Numbered from the stretch's first letter, positions 17,454 to 25,925 are shown. The stretch is 64,000 nucleotides of DNA from Rurimicrobium sp040387755 (GCA_040387755.1 JAZKDB010000001.1:824631-888630); one strand, 5' to 3'. A program made the numbers and translations. The notes: generated by a model not told the origin, from the letters alone.

Positions 17454-18533
17454 TTATCGTGCATCAAAATTGACAACAACGTTTTCGCTTCGCGGATGTG
17501 CCTGGCAAGCCAGTACAAAACCTCTTTCAATTTCGTCTTTTTCCAGCGAATAATTGACATCCATTTCCACAACTCCTGATTCTATTTTGCAACGACAGGT
17601 AGCACAAACTCCACCTTTGCAGGCAAAAGGAAGGTCAGCGCCATTTTTGAGCGCCGCATCCAGAATGCTTTCACCATGGTATCCTAAAGATAAAAGGGTA
17701 GTAGTGCCATCTAAAGTTACCGATACATTACTCATAATGTCGTCACTCAGGTTTTTTTCTTTGCGCTCCTGTTGTTTTTGTGCAGCTACTGCCGAGAAGA
17801 ACAATTCGTAGTGAACATCTTTCTCCGGAACACCAGCGGCTATCAAACTGTCTTTGGCCGATAAAATCATTTCTTCGGGACCACATAAAAAAGCTGCACT
17901 GATGGTCTTTGGGTCAACAATTTTCTCCAGAAAGTAATTGCACTTTGCCGCATCAATTCTTCCACACATCAATTCAGTATCCGCCTGTTCGCGGCTAAGG
18001 ATATGGTAAACACTGAAACGCTCCATGTATTTATTCTTCAGCGCCTCCAGCTCAGATTTGAAGATGATGGTTCCTCTGTTTTTGTTGCCGTAGAGAAGCG
18101 TAAACTGACTGTTGGGTTCTGTTTGCAGGATCGTTTTGATAATGGACAGAATGGGTGTGATGCCGCTTCCTGCAGCTATACCAAAATAATGATGTTGGTT
18201 CTCATTGTCCAGCGGAGTGGTAAATAATCCTTGAGGAGTCATTGTTTCCAATACATCTCCTACTTTCAGTTGATTATTGACGTAAGTAGAAAATACACCT
18301 TCGTCTACTTGTTTGATGGCAACACGTAGTTCATTGTCCAATGGGCTGCTGCAAATAGAGTAGGAGCGACGAAGCTCTTCACCATTCATTTCCTTTTTGA
18401 AAGTGAGGTATTGTCCTTGTTTGAATGTAAATGCGGATTTCAGGTTTTCAGGCAATTCAAAAGCTACAGAAACGCAATCAGCAGTTTCGCGGCGGATGTT
18501 TTTTACTTTGAGTGGATGAAATGTGATGCTCAT
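17454..18533 (-). CDS. paaE: Phenylacetyl-CoA epoxidase reductase subunit PaaE
   Basis: Supplies electrons from NAD(P)H to PaaA. The 359-aa protein has an FAD domain (RRSYSICSSP at 55-64), an NAD-binding domain (AGSGITP at 121-127, FLCGPEEM around 216) and a C-terminal plant-type 2Fe-2S ferredoxin domain with cysteines C305, C310, C313 and C343 (FACKGGVCATC ... LAC). Length and domain order match E. coli PaaE. It directly follows the TetR gene (8 bp), so it is the first structural gene here; in E. coli paaE is the last of paaABCDE. Confidence 0.95.
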   Translation of the reverse strand: MSITFHPLKVKNIRRETADCVSVAFELPENLKSAFTFKQGQYLTFKKEMNGEELRRSYSICSSPLDNELRVAIKQVDEGVFSTYVNNQLKVGDVLETMTPQGLFTTPLDNENQHHYFGIAAGSGITPILSIIKTILQTEPNSQFTLLYGNKNRGTIIFKSELEALKNKYMERFSVYHILSREQADTELMCGRIDAAKCNYFLEKIVDPKTISAAFLCGPEEMILSAKDSLIAAGVPEKDVHYELFFSAVAAQKQQERKEKNLSDDIMSNVSVTLDGTTTLLSLGYHGESILDAALKNGADLPFACKGGVCATCRCKIESGVVEMDVNYSLEKDEIERGFVLACQAHPRSENVVVNFDAR

Positions 18534-18541
18534 ATATTGTT

Positions 18542-19126
18542 TTATGCTTTTACACCATTCATCAGAATGGCACTGATATCTTTTGCTAAATCTTCTTTTG
18601 TGACACCGCGGCTTGGTTTATACCAAAGCTCCACCCATCTCAGAGAGGAAAGAATGGTAAATAAAGCTACAGCTACATTTACTTTTTTAAAAGCGCCCTC
18701 CTTTATTCCTGCGGTGATAATTTCGGCCAAGTGTTTTTCGTATTCATTACGCATGGCTTTAAACTCCACCATTTTCTCTTTATTCAAAAATTTCCAGTCA
18801 TTATTTAATACCGAGACTGCATTTCCATCTTCAATAATCATCTGAATATGGAAGGCTATAATAGCTTCTATTTTTTCAGGAAACGAAATTTTTGTTTTGT
18901 CAATTTCGGTTAATTGCTCATCATATTTTCTTCCTATTCCAAAACAAATTTCTTCTAACAGTTCATCTTTCGAGCGGATATGATTGTACATACTGGCAGC
19001 TTCAATGCCAACTTTCTCTGCCAAATCCCTCATAGTAGTGCCACCAAACCCCCTTTCTTTAAAAAGTTTTGAAGCCTCTGATATTATCAGATTCCGTTTG
19101 GAGATTTTTATTTTTTCTATTGGCAT
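18542..19126 (-). CDS. TetR/AcrR-family regulator, probable PaaR-type repressor
   Basis: A 194-aa transcription factor. The N-terminal helix-turn-helix covers about residues 10-60 (ISEASKLFKERGFGGTTMRDLAEKVG, then SMYNHIRSKDELL). The rest is an all-helical ligand domain. It heads the operon with paaEABCD, 8 bp apart, and lies just behind a 20-bp palindrome that overlaps its promoter. By analogy with PaaR and FadR-type TetR regulators it should be released by phenylacetyl-CoA or another acyl-CoA; this is inference from context. Confidence 0.88.
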   Translation of the reverse strand: MPIEKIKISKRNLIISEASKLFKERGFGGTTMRDLAEKVGIEAASMYNHIRSKDELLEEICFGIGRKYDEQLTEIDKTKISFPEKIEAIIAFHIQMIIEDGNAVSVLNNDWKFLNKEKMVEFKAMRNEYEKHLAEIITAGIKEGAFKKVNVAVALFTILSSLRWVELWYKPSRGVTKEDLAKDISAILMNGVKA

Positions 19127-19158
19127 TGATATAGTATCGGTATCACTTACTAATGATA

Positions 19159-19166
19159 CAAAAGTA
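19159..19166 (-). promoter_or_regulatory. -7 promoter box of the TetR-paa operon
   Basis: Minus strand TACTTTTG, a full match to TAnnTTTG, 33 bp upstream of the regulator's ATG. The candidate operator lies 17 bp further upstream, over the -33 region. An imperfect repeat GTATCA...TGATAC surrounds positions 19140-19159. Confidence 0.55.
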
Positions 19167-19182
19167 TGGGTTTTAAAATTAA

Positions 19183-19202
19183 ACTAACTAACGTTTGTTA
19201 GT
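19183..19202. promoter_or_regulatory. Candidate TetR/PaaR operator palindrome
   Basis: ACTAACTAACGTTTGTTAGT is a 20-bp inverted repeat with a single mismatched pair (consensus half CTAACWAACG). Size, symmetry and the central ACGT-like core fit a TetR-family dimer site, and the CNAACG-type half resembles published PaaR sites as I recall them. It covers the -33 region upstream of TACTTTTG, so binding would block the operon's own promoter. Confidence 0.65.
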
Positions 19203-19268
19203 AAGATTAATTATCATTTCCTTAAGAGGGCATAGACTAACTTTATAATAACCAAAATTACTTTTAAA

Positions 19269-19853
19269 ATGAAAAATATATTTACAAATTCTATTCTTTT
19301 GCTGAGTCTGCTGTTTTTCAGAATTGACTTTGTTTCCGCAAACCCTGATCCTACAAAAAAAAAAGGAGTAATATCTAATAATTCAAAAAGAACCACTGGA
19401 TCAAAGTCCCCAAAATATTCTGGTGCAAAGTATATAGTTTCTACTCAGGAGAAGAAACCCTTATTATACACAAAAAGCTTTTCCAAAACCGGAAAAAATG
19501 TTTTTAAAACAACCTATAATATTTACAATCTGCAAAAAGTACAAATTTATAAAGTGATTGCTACTCATAATAAAAAAAACAAGTCAATAGAAGTGGCCGT
19601 GAAAGACCTCGAAGCAAATGGGTTTCCGATAGTAAATATAGAAAGGACTCATTATGACATACCCTTTACCGGTAGATTTGGTGCAATAGGTAAAGTAGGT
19701 GCAATAGGTAAAGGCAGGTCACATGCTCAATCTCCAGGTCAATTAACTGTTAGTTTTGTTAGCAAAAAATTTGATTTCATCAAGGTTGTCCATATTGCAG
19801 ACGCACATGAAGATACCAACAAGGATTTACAAGTCTTTGTATTGGATGAATAA
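19269..19853 (+). CDS. Exported basic protein of unknown function
   Basis: A 194-aa protein with a signal peptide ending FVSA-NPDP and a Lys/Ser-rich mature N-terminus. The middle has a tandem six-residue repeat (GAIGKV-GAIGKG) from an 18-bp DNA duplication at 19680-19715. The C-terminal part is a beta-strand/acidic tail (HIADAHEDTNKDLQVFVLDE). It is monocistronic, divergent from the paa operon with 142 bp between the starts. I do not recognise a family. Confidence 0.6.
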   Translation: MKNIFTNSILLLSLLFFRIDFVSANPDPTKKKGVISNNSKRTTGSKSPKYSGAKYIVSTQEKKPLLYTKSFSKTGKNVFKTTYNIYNLQKVQIYKVIATHNKKNKSIEVAVKDLEANGFPIVNIERTHYDIPFTGRFGAIGKVGAIGKGRSHAQSPGQLTVSFVSKKFDFIKVVHIADAHEDTNKDLQVFVLDE

Positions 19854-19858
19854 GGCAG

Positions 19859-20215
19859 TTAATAGAACGCATCTTCCAGATGGATGATTTCCTGGGTTTT
19901 TTGTCCTTTTTGCAGAATACTGATGATATCAAATCTTGGGCTTTTGACGGGTTGTTTTTGCTCATAGTAAACTTCTGCAGCAAGTTTCAGTGATTTTTTT
20001 TTAGAATCAGTTACAGCTTCTTCCGGGAAGCCATAATCGAAATTACTTCTTGTTTTGACCTCTACAAATACAATACTGTCGCTGTTTTCGGCAATAATAT
20101 CGATTTCCTTTTTTCCTGCCCGCCAATTGGTTTCAAGAATGAGATAACCTTTATTTTTTAAAAAAATAGCGGCTAATTGTTCGCCATTTGTGCCTATTTC
20201 AGTATGTTTGAGCAT
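19859..20215 (-). CDS. yraN: YraN/UPF0102 family nuclease-fold protein
   Basis: A 118-aa protein with the UPF0102 order: GTNGEQLAAIFLKNKGYLILETNWR, KEIDII, then FVEVKTRS. The PD-(D/E)xK-like residues are E12, D39, E52 and K54. The family resembles Holliday-junction resolvases; its true role is not established. It is transcribed away from the PGI/PMI gene with 12 bp between the starts, and it converges on the exported gene at 19269 with 5 bp between stops. Confidence 0.9.
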   Translation of the reverse strand: MLKHTEIGTNGEQLAAIFLKNKGYLILETNWRAGKKEIDIIAENSDSIVFVEVKTRSNFDYGFPEEAVTDSKKKSLKLAAEVYYEQKQPVKSPRFDIISILQKGQKTQEIIHLEDAFY

Positions 20216-20227
20216 CTAAAAAATAAT

Positions 20228-21214
20228 ATGGAAGAATTAATTGTTCGCTTTACGACGCAAATGCGTGAATCTTTGGATATTGTTCAAAATTACAAATTCA
20301 TCGCCCCTAAAAAAACGCAATTTAACAATATTATACTCACAGGCTTGGGTGGTAGTGGTATCGCTGGTTCTATTGTTCAGAATTATGTCTTTGATAAATG
20401 CAAGTATCCTTTTGTAGTTAACAAAGATTATTTCTTACCTGCATTTGTCAACAAAGATTCTCTAGTCATAGTGTCTTCTTATTCAGGCAATACGGAAGAA
20501 ACAGTTGCTGCGTTGCAAAAGGCAATTAAGGTAAAAGCAACTGTTGTTTGTATTACTTCGGGAGGGCAAATTGCAGAGATTGCTGCCAAGAAAAAAATTG
20601 ATTGTATTTTACTACCTGCCGGAATGCCTCCACGCGCCTGCATTGGTTATTCGATGCTTCAGGTGATTAGCGCTTTGGAGCATTTTGGTTGTATTAAGAA
20701 TGTTATTGCCAATGAGGTTACTCCGGCGGTTGCATTGCTGGATGCAGAAGAAAAAGATATCCGCAAGAAAGCAAAATCTATTGCCGCAAAATTGAATGGT
20801 AAGTTGCCTATCATTTATTCAGCCGCTGACTTTGAAGGTATGGCTGTTCGTTTCCGTCAACAATTAAATGAAAACAGTAAAATCCTTTGCTGGCATCATG
20901 CTATTCCCGAAATGAATCATAATGAATTGGTAGGTTGGAGAGATAAAGATCCTAACAAAATTGTGGTTATACTACGTAATGAGAACGATTACGAGCGTGT
21001 ACAAATGCGTATGGAAATTAATAAAAAAGTGTTCAAACAGTATACTCCTAACATTCTTGAAATTTACTCAAAGGGCAACAGTTATTTTGAACGTATTTTT
21101 TATTTCATTCACCTCACTGATTATATTTCTATTGAATTGGCCAAGCTTCATAATGTTGATGCCACTGAAGTAAAAGTTATTGATTTTTTGAAAGGCTCTT
21201 TAGCCAAATCATAA
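20228..21214 (+). CDS. Bifunctional phosphoglucose/phosphomannose isomerase
   Basis: Interconverts glucose-6-P or mannose-6-P with fructose-6-P. The 328-aa protein has two SIS domains: LGGSGIAGSIVQNYVF and SSYSGNTEETVAAL form the first phosphosugar site, and LPAGMPPRACIGYSM is the signature of the bifunctional family. Catalytic-type residues sit in IPEMNHNELVGW (Glu, His). It ends in a C-terminal helix (DFLKGSLAK). The start ATG 20228 is used; ATG 20204 would overlap yraN. A terminator follows. Confidence 0.9.
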   Translation: MEELIVRFTTQMRESLDIVQNYKFIAPKKTQFNNIILTGLGGSGIAGSIVQNYVFDKCKYPFVVNKDYFLPAFVNKDSLVIVSSYSGNTEETVAALQKAIKVKATVVCITSGGQIAEIAAKKKIDCILLPAGMPPRACIGYSMLQVISALEHFGCIKNVIANEVTPAVALLDAEEKDIRKKAKSIAAKLNGKLPIIYSAADFEGMAVRFRQQLNENSKILCWHHAIPEMNHNELVGWRDKDPNKIVVILRNENDYERVQMRMEINKKVFKQYTPNILEIYSKGNSYFERIFYFIHLTDYISIELAKLHNVDATEVKVIDFLKGSLAKS

Positions 21215-21230
21215 TATTCTTATGTTACAT

Positions 21231-21264
21231 TAAAAAGGGTTCGAAACATTTCGAACCCTTTTTA
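21231..21264. terminator. Bidirectional intrinsic terminator
   Basis: A 15-bp stem (TAAAAAGGGTTCGAA at 21231-21245 with its complement at 21250-21264), loop ACAT. It serves both the PGI/PMI gene and the convergent AI-2E family gene, whose stop codon lies 1 bp away. Confidence 0.88.
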
Positions 21265-21265
21265 A

Positions 21266-22315
21266 TTATGCAGATGATTTTTCTTCTGTTTTTTCTGCTA
21301 CACTTACGAACTCGCTTACGTATATCTTTACCAACAGCAGGAATAAGGAGATAACCAGAGGCCCAAATATCAGCCCTAAAAATCCAAACATATTTAAGCC
21401 TACAATAACACCAAATATGGTAATTAACGGATGGGTATCACCTATCTGCTTTTGGACAATCATTCTGAATACATTGTCGCTCATGCCAATGACAACCAGC
21501 CCCCAAAATACAAGCCCCAACCCGTTATTTACGTCTCCTCCTGCAAAACTCAGTATAGCAATGGGAACCCAGGCAGCCATTGTCCCTACAAAAGGAATAA
21601 ATGAACAAATACCTGTTACAATTCCCCACAATACAGGTTCGTCTACATCAAAAATCCAATAACCCAACATTGCTAATCCACCCTGAATAACACCCATAAT
21701 AGGCAGTCCAATTGCATTACTCATTACAGATTCTTTTACCTCAGATATCACTTTATTTCTGTTTTCAGGTTTGAAAGGCAATCTTTTCTGCAGCCAACGC
21801 TCAACATTTCCTGCATTGGTCAATAAAAAACCAAGTAAGAAGTATGCAATTATCGTATTCATCAGGGCATTGGCTGTTGAACTGAGAATGGGCGGAACTA
21901 CTGAACTAATGGCATTTGTTATTTTTTCAATATTGGGTTCAGAAAGAATATTCATTCCAAATCTGGTATTCAGATATTGTTGGATTTTATCGGCAGTTTT
22001 GGTGATAATTTCAGGGTTGGAAATCAAAGGAGAAATTTTCTCAACCAAAATGAAACCCACCCAAATAAATGGAATGACAATGCATATAAATGAAATTATC
22101 ATCAATATGGTGGCGGCAATCCATTTTTTCCAGTGCTTTTCGTAAACCAGTTTATACATTGGCTTGCGCAAAAGCATATACAAGGTAACAGCACCCAAAA
22201 ATGAACTGAGCAAAAAGGTCATTTGCAAAAAGAGCAGGATGCCTAATGTTAGTATTGAGCCAAGAAATAAAACTTGTCGAACTTTGTTAGCAGGTATTTG
22301 AGTATTGTAGTCCAT
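21266..22315 (-). CDS. AI-2E transporter family (PF01594) permease
   Basis: A 349-aa polytopic inner-membrane protein with about eight helices. N-terminal pairs (ILTLGILLFLQMTFLLSSFLGAVTLYMLL) are followed by a soluble loop (about 85-150) and then the family core with PIMGVIQGGLAMLGYWIFDV, GICSFIPFVGTMAAWVPIAIL and FGFLGLIFGPLVISLF. Despite the family name, members include Na+/H+ antiporters and exporters of unknown substrate. There is no quorum-sensing synthase nearby to support AI-2. Confidence 0.88.
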   Translation of the reverse strand: MDYNTQIPANKVRQVLFLGSILTLGILLFLQMTFLLSSFLGAVTLYMLLRKPMYKLVYEKHWKKWIAATILMIISFICIVIPFIWVGFILVEKISPLISNPEIITKTADKIQQYLNTRFGMNILSEPNIEKITNAISSVVPPILSSTANALMNTIIAYFLLGFLLTNAGNVERWLQKRLPFKPENRNKVISEVKESVMSNAIGLPIMGVIQGGLAMLGYWIFDVDEPVLWGIVTGICSFIPFVGTMAAWVPIAILSFAGGDVNNGLGLVFWGLVVIGMSDNVFRMIVQKQIGDTHPLITIFGVIVGLNMFGFLGLIFGPLVISLFLLLVKIYVSEFVSVAEKTEEKSSA

Positions 22316-22408
22316 TTTTTTCTGTGAATTTTGGTTTTTGCAAGCAATTTTGAATTAAATGCCTGCGAAAGTAGTTGACAATAGCTCAGATATTCTTATA
22401 AGTTTTTG

Positions 22409-23314
22409 CTAAAGGATTATAATATCCTCACTTAAAATATTGAAAGTTGCCGTTTCTACCATTTTAGCTTCCTTTTCTCTTCTTTCCAATAATCCAGGTA
22501 GTCCTTTGCCTTCCCACAATCGTTTCATATTGCGGATTTGTTTTGCAATTCCTGCTAGATTTTGGCTTGCAACAAGAGGGATTATATTTTTCATTTCTGC
22601 TCTGGATGCTCCGTTGATGCTTTCTCCACGGTTATATACCAGAGAAAGCAGCGCTCCCTGAGCATCAGGAGGAAGTTTTTCTATACCAGGATACAACTTC
22701 TTCGTTCTTCGGCCAAATGAAGGCAATGTCGTTTGATAGAAAACTGAGAGAGCAGTATTGTAATCTATAATTATACTTTTTGTGGATGCTAATGCGTTTT
22801 TTGCATTAATGCCGCTAAGTCCGGCAACAGAACAAAGTGTATCCAATGTTTGGCTATCAACAAAAGGCCCCCAGGCTGCAGCAATGGAAGATTTGTTATT
22901 AAAACCCAGATCATAGCCAATACCAATAGTAACACCACTTTCTCCTCCGGGCCAGATTGGTTTTTGATATTTTTTATTGTACTGAGCTTCCGAACTTACT
23001 TCAAAACCAATCAGCATTTCCATCGCTTTTTTGGAAACGTGCATACTGCTGCCCGCAGGTAGCACAGGTAATTTGATGCTTAGAAAATTCTCAATTCGAG
23101 TCAATGTTTCGGGGTCTAAAACTCCCGTTCTGCCAGAGCGCAGGAAGATTTGAATGGAAACAATATGCGTCAATAAATCTGAATTCGGGCGCATAGGATA
23201 GCCGGCTTTTTGCTCAAAGGCAATAGCCGTTTGGATATCAAAAATTCCGCTTTCAGCAACATTTAGTTTAGCTTGAATGGCCTTTATTCTCGTTCTTGAA
23301 TCTATTGATGGCAT
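22409..23314 (-). CDS. Pesticin-like muramidase with N-terminal peptidoglycan-binding-like repeats
   Basis: A 301-aa protein. The N-terminal 80 residues contain two repeats resembling PG-binding-1 domains (RIKAIQAKLNVAESGIFDIQTAIAFE; IVSIQIFLRSGRTGVLDPETLTRIE). The C-terminal 200 residues form a lysozyme domain with E105 (IGFEVSS), T129 and D135 (GVTIGIGYDLG). The T-x5-D spacing is that of the pesticin/phage-T4-like muramidase triad as I recall it, rather than the canonical T4 E-D-T order. No signal peptide is visible, so how it reaches peptidoglycan is unclear. It stands alone, with no phage genes around it. Confidence 0.75.
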   Translation of the reverse strand: MPSIDSRTRIKAIQAKLNVAESGIFDIQTAIAFEQKAGYPMRPNSDLLTHIVSIQIFLRSGRTGVLDPETLTRIENFLSIKLPVLPAGSSMHVSKKAMEMLIGFEVSSEAQYNKKYQKPIWPGGESGVTIGIGYDLGFNNKSSIAAAWGPFVDSQTLDTLCSVAGLSGINAKNALASTKSIIIDYNTALSVFYQTTLPSFGRRTKKLYPGIEKLPPDAQGALLSLVYNRGESINGASRAEMKNIIPLVASQNLAGIAKQIRNMKRLWEGKGLPGLLERREKEAKMVETATFNILSEDIIIL

Positions 23315-23425
23315 AGAACATTAATTTTTATAAGTACAAAGTATTGTATTATTTTTTAAAAAAGGTATTACTTTTCTGAAATTATTTGTTTCAGATACAT
23401 ACTTCTTTCCCAGCATACTTTTACC

Positions 23426-23433
23426 TACTTTTG
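23426..23433 (+). promoter_or_regulatory. Candidate -7 promoter box for fbp
   Basis: TACTTTTG followed by CACAC, matching TAnnTTTG, 25 bp upstream of the fbp ATG. No TTG at 19-21 bp is visible. Confidence 0.45.
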
Positions 23434-23458
23434 CACACATTTTATTTCAATTAAGATT

Positions 23459-24469
23459 ATGGATACAAAAAAGAGAAAGCTCATTACACTAGATGAGTTT
23501 ACCATTCAGGAAACACGCAAATTCCCTAATGCAACCGGAGAATTGTCATCATTGTTGCGAGATATAGCTTTGGCATGTAAAATCATCAATAAGCAAGTAA
23601 ACAAAGCTGGTCTGGTAGATATTTTGGGCAAGCATGGTGCTACAAATGTGCAAGGTGAAGAACAAATGAAACTGGATATTTTTGCAAATGAGACATTAAT
23701 TAATGTCCTTCAGAATAGCTCAGAGTGTGCTGGTATTGCTTCAGAAGAAAATGATGACCATGTATGTTTCTCCGACCCTTTCTCTGTAAATTCTAAATAT
23801 GTTGTCTTATTTGACCCCTTGGATGGCTCCAGCAATATCGATGTAAATGCCTCTATTGGCACTATTTTCTCTATATATCGTCGTGTTAGCCCGCTAGGTT
23901 CACCATGTACCGATGCCGACTTTTTGCAGGCAGGTAATAAGCTGATGGCTGCCGGATACGTTATCTACGGTTCAAGTACAATGCTGGTTTATGCTACTAA
24001 AATCGGGGTAAATGGTTTTACATTGGAAACATCAATCGGTGAGTTCTGCTTGTCCCACCCTGATATGAAGTGTAATGAGAACGGAAAAATATACTCTCTA
24101 AATCAAGGTAATACCAATTTGTACAATCAGGGAATGAAAGATTTCCTGAATTATTGTATGGAAGAAAATAAAGAGGAAGGCCGCCCTTATTCTCACCGAT
24201 ATATTGGCTCAATGGTTGCAGATTTGCATAGAACATTGATTAAAGGAGGAATCTTCATTTATCCGGCAGATCGTAAAAATGCTAAAGGAAAGTTGAGGCT
24301 TCAATACGAATGTAATCCTATGGCATTGATTATAGAGGCTGCGGGCGGAGTGGCTGATTTTGGCGAAGGTCGTATCCTGGACATAGTACCGACAGAATTA
24401 CATCAACGTACACCTATTTACATTGGTTCTAAAAAACTGGTTGAAAAGGCATTGTCTTTTGGTAACTAA
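23459..24469 (+). CDS. fbp: Fructose-1,6-bisphosphatase class I
   Basis: Gluconeogenic hydrolysis of fructose-1,6-bisphosphate to fructose-6-phosphate in the cytosol. At 336 aa it has the class I length. The metal/catalytic motif FDPLDGSSNIDVN is intact, preceded by the IASEEND acidic loop. Substrate-site motifs YIGSMVADLHRTLIKGGIF and LRLQYECNPMALIIEAAGG are also present. A hairpin terminator follows directly. Confidence 0.96.
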   Translation: MDTKKRKLITLDEFTIQETRKFPNATGELSSLLRDIALACKIINKQVNKAGLVDILGKHGATNVQGEEQMKLDIFANETLINVLQNSSECAGIASEENDDHVCFSDPFSVNSKYVVLFDPLDGSSNIDVNASIGTIFSIYRRVSPLGSPCTDADFLQAGNKLMAAGYVIYGSSTMLVYATKIGVNGFTLETSIGEFCLSHPDMKCNENGKIYSLNQGNTNLYNQGMKDFLNYCMEENKEEGRPYSHRYIGSMVADLHRTLIKGGIFIYPADRKNAKGKLRLQYECNPMALIIEAAGGVADFGEGRILDIVPTELHQRTPIYIGSKKLVEKALSFGN

Positions 24470-24489
24470 TATTTTAGATTTAAATTCAG

Positions 24490-24525
24490 AAAACGCAAAG
24501 CTTTTAATAATTAGCTTTGCGTTTT
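24490..24525 (+). terminator. Intrinsic terminator between fbp and bshB1
   Basis: A 13-bp stem AAAACGCAAAGCT (24490-24502) with its complement at 24513-24525, a 10-nt loop, then T-rich sequence. It separates fbp from bshB1, leaving only about 21 bp before the bshB1 start, so bshB1 is either read through the hairpin or transcribed from a promoter inside this region. Confidence 0.75.
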
Positions 24526-24546
24526 GTTTTGAAACAATTTGGAAAG

Positions 24547-25290
24547 ATGAACGCAAACAAACTTCATATATTGGCTATAGCTGCTCACCCGGATGATGTA
24601 GAACTGGGCTGTGGTGGCACTTTAACGAAGCATGCTTTGATGGGGCAGCGTGTGGGTATTGTTGATTTGACAGAGGGTGAATTAGGAACCCGGGGTTCTG
24701 TACAGGATCGTTATGCCGAAGCTGCAAAAGCAGCAGAAATCATGGGTCTTTCCGTTCGTGAAAATGCGAGGATCAGAGATGGTTTTTTTAAAAATGATGA
24801 AGAGCATCAAAGACATATTATTTCATACATCCGAAAATATCAACCAGAAATAGTAATTACCAATGCTCCAGAAGACAGGCATCCTGATCACGGCAGAGGA
24901 TTTCAACTGGTGAGCGATGCTTGTTTTTTAGCAGGCCTGCGCAAAATTGAAACATTTAATGAAGATGGTACGGCCCAAAGTGCCTGGCGTCCTAAGCGTG
25001 TTTTTTCTTTAATTCAGGATCGTCAGTTGGAGCCAACCTTTATTGTCGATATCAGTGAGACATTTGAGGCAAAAATGGCGGCTATCAAAGCTTATTCATC
25101 ACAGTTTTATCAGGCAGGGTCTGATGAGCCGGTTACCTATATTGCTACACAGAATTTTACTGAGCAAATTATTTACAGAGATTCATTGATGGGAAAAAAA
25201 ATCGGAACCAAATATGGCGAAGGCTTTATTTCTGTGAATATTCCGGGTATCAGTTCTTTAGATCAGCTTATTTATCCCGAGCTCGCTTAA
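24547..25290 (+). CDS. bshB1: Bacillithiol biosynthesis deacetylase BshB1
   Basis: LmbE/PIG-L family zinc deacetylase that converts GlcNAc-malate to GlcN-malate in bacillithiol synthesis. The start at ATG 24547 follows a GGAAAG ribosome-binding site and gives 247 aa. The zinc motif AAHPDDVELGCGGT and the second motif EDRHPDHGRG are intact, with LTEGELGTRG and QFYQAGSDEPVTYI as BshB1 landmarks. bshA and bshC are not in this window. Its stop overlaps the convergent barrel gene by 4 bp. Confidence 0.92.
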   Translation: MNANKLHILAIAAHPDDVELGCGGTLTKHALMGQRVGIVDLTEGELGTRGSVQDRYAEAAKAAEIMGLSVRENARIRDGFFKNDEEHQRHIISYIRKYQPEIVITNAPEDRHPDHGRGFQLVSDACFLAGLRKIETFNEDGTAQSAWRPKRVFSLIQDRQLEPTFIVDISETFEAKMAAIKAYSSQFYQAGSDEPVTYIATQNFTEQIIYRDSLMGKKIGTKYGEGFISVNIPGISSLDQLIYPELA

Positions 25291-25925
25291 CCCTTATTTT
25301 TTTCAAAACCAAAATACCAACCAACTCCCAGAATTACACCTCCGGGCATTATCGCATGCAGTACATTGTGTGATTCGGCGGTTAGGGCAATAGCAGGAAA
25401 ACTATTGGTGGTTTTTGAATCTATGCTATAAGTTCCCGGTTCAATTTTGATAGAATAGCCTAATTGGGTATAGAATTTGTTTTGTCTGCGTCCAATCGTC
25501 CAGAAATGATATAAAGAAACGAAGGCATTGGTTGCAGGTTTTAAATCCAGGACAATATCTTGTTTACCATAGTTGGTTCCCATATTGGTTTCGAAATTAT
25601 TGGTGGCCAAATTTCTGGTTATACCTATACCCAAAGCTAATTTCCGGTGACAATTATTGTTGAAATAAAATCTTCCCTCTGCAAAAGCTTTATAACCCCA
25701 TGAACTGGAACCTATACCTGTTCCAACAGAAAATTGAGCGCCCAACGTTTTTTCAATACTGAGACCAATAAGACCGTTATGATTGTTAATGCCCCCATTA
25801 ATACCCAGATAAAGCATGGGACAGGATTTTGGCTTTGTATCAGACCTCAGTTGTTGCACCTTTCCCTGCGCTAAAACAGAAAGGCAATATAAAGTTGTGG
25901 CACAAGTAAGAAGTGATTTTTTCAT
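25287..25925 (-). CDS. Putative outer-membrane beta-barrel protein
   Basis: A 212-aa exported protein with a signal peptide ending SVLA-QGKV. The mature protein shows alternating Gly/aromatic strands (YLGINGGINNHNGLIGLSIEKTLGAQFSVGTGIG is the landmark stretch, read 3' to 5' in the DNA) and ends GVILGVGWYFGFE, typical of small Bacteroidota porin-like barrels. No specific family is recognised. It is monocistronic and convergent with bshB1. Confidence 0.7.
   Translation of the reverse strand: MKKSLLTCATTLYCLSVLAQGKVQQLRSDTKPKSCPMLYLGINGGINNHNGLIGLSIEKTLGAQFSVGTGIGSSSWGYKAFAEGRFYFNNNCHRKLALGIGITRNLATNNFETNMGTNYGKQDIVLDLKPATNAFVSLYHFWTIGRRQNKFYTQLGYSIKIEPGTYSIDSKTTNSFPAIALTAESHNVLHAIMPGGVILGVGWYFGFEKNKG

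Noticed and set aside
21266..22315. Autoinducer-2 signalling because of the AI-2E family name
   Set aside because: The family is functionally mixed and no luxS-like or receptor gene is present in the window.
22409..23314. Possible prophage because of a lysozyme gene
   Set aside because: No integrase, holin, capsid, tail or terminase gene is nearby and no attachment repeats are visible.
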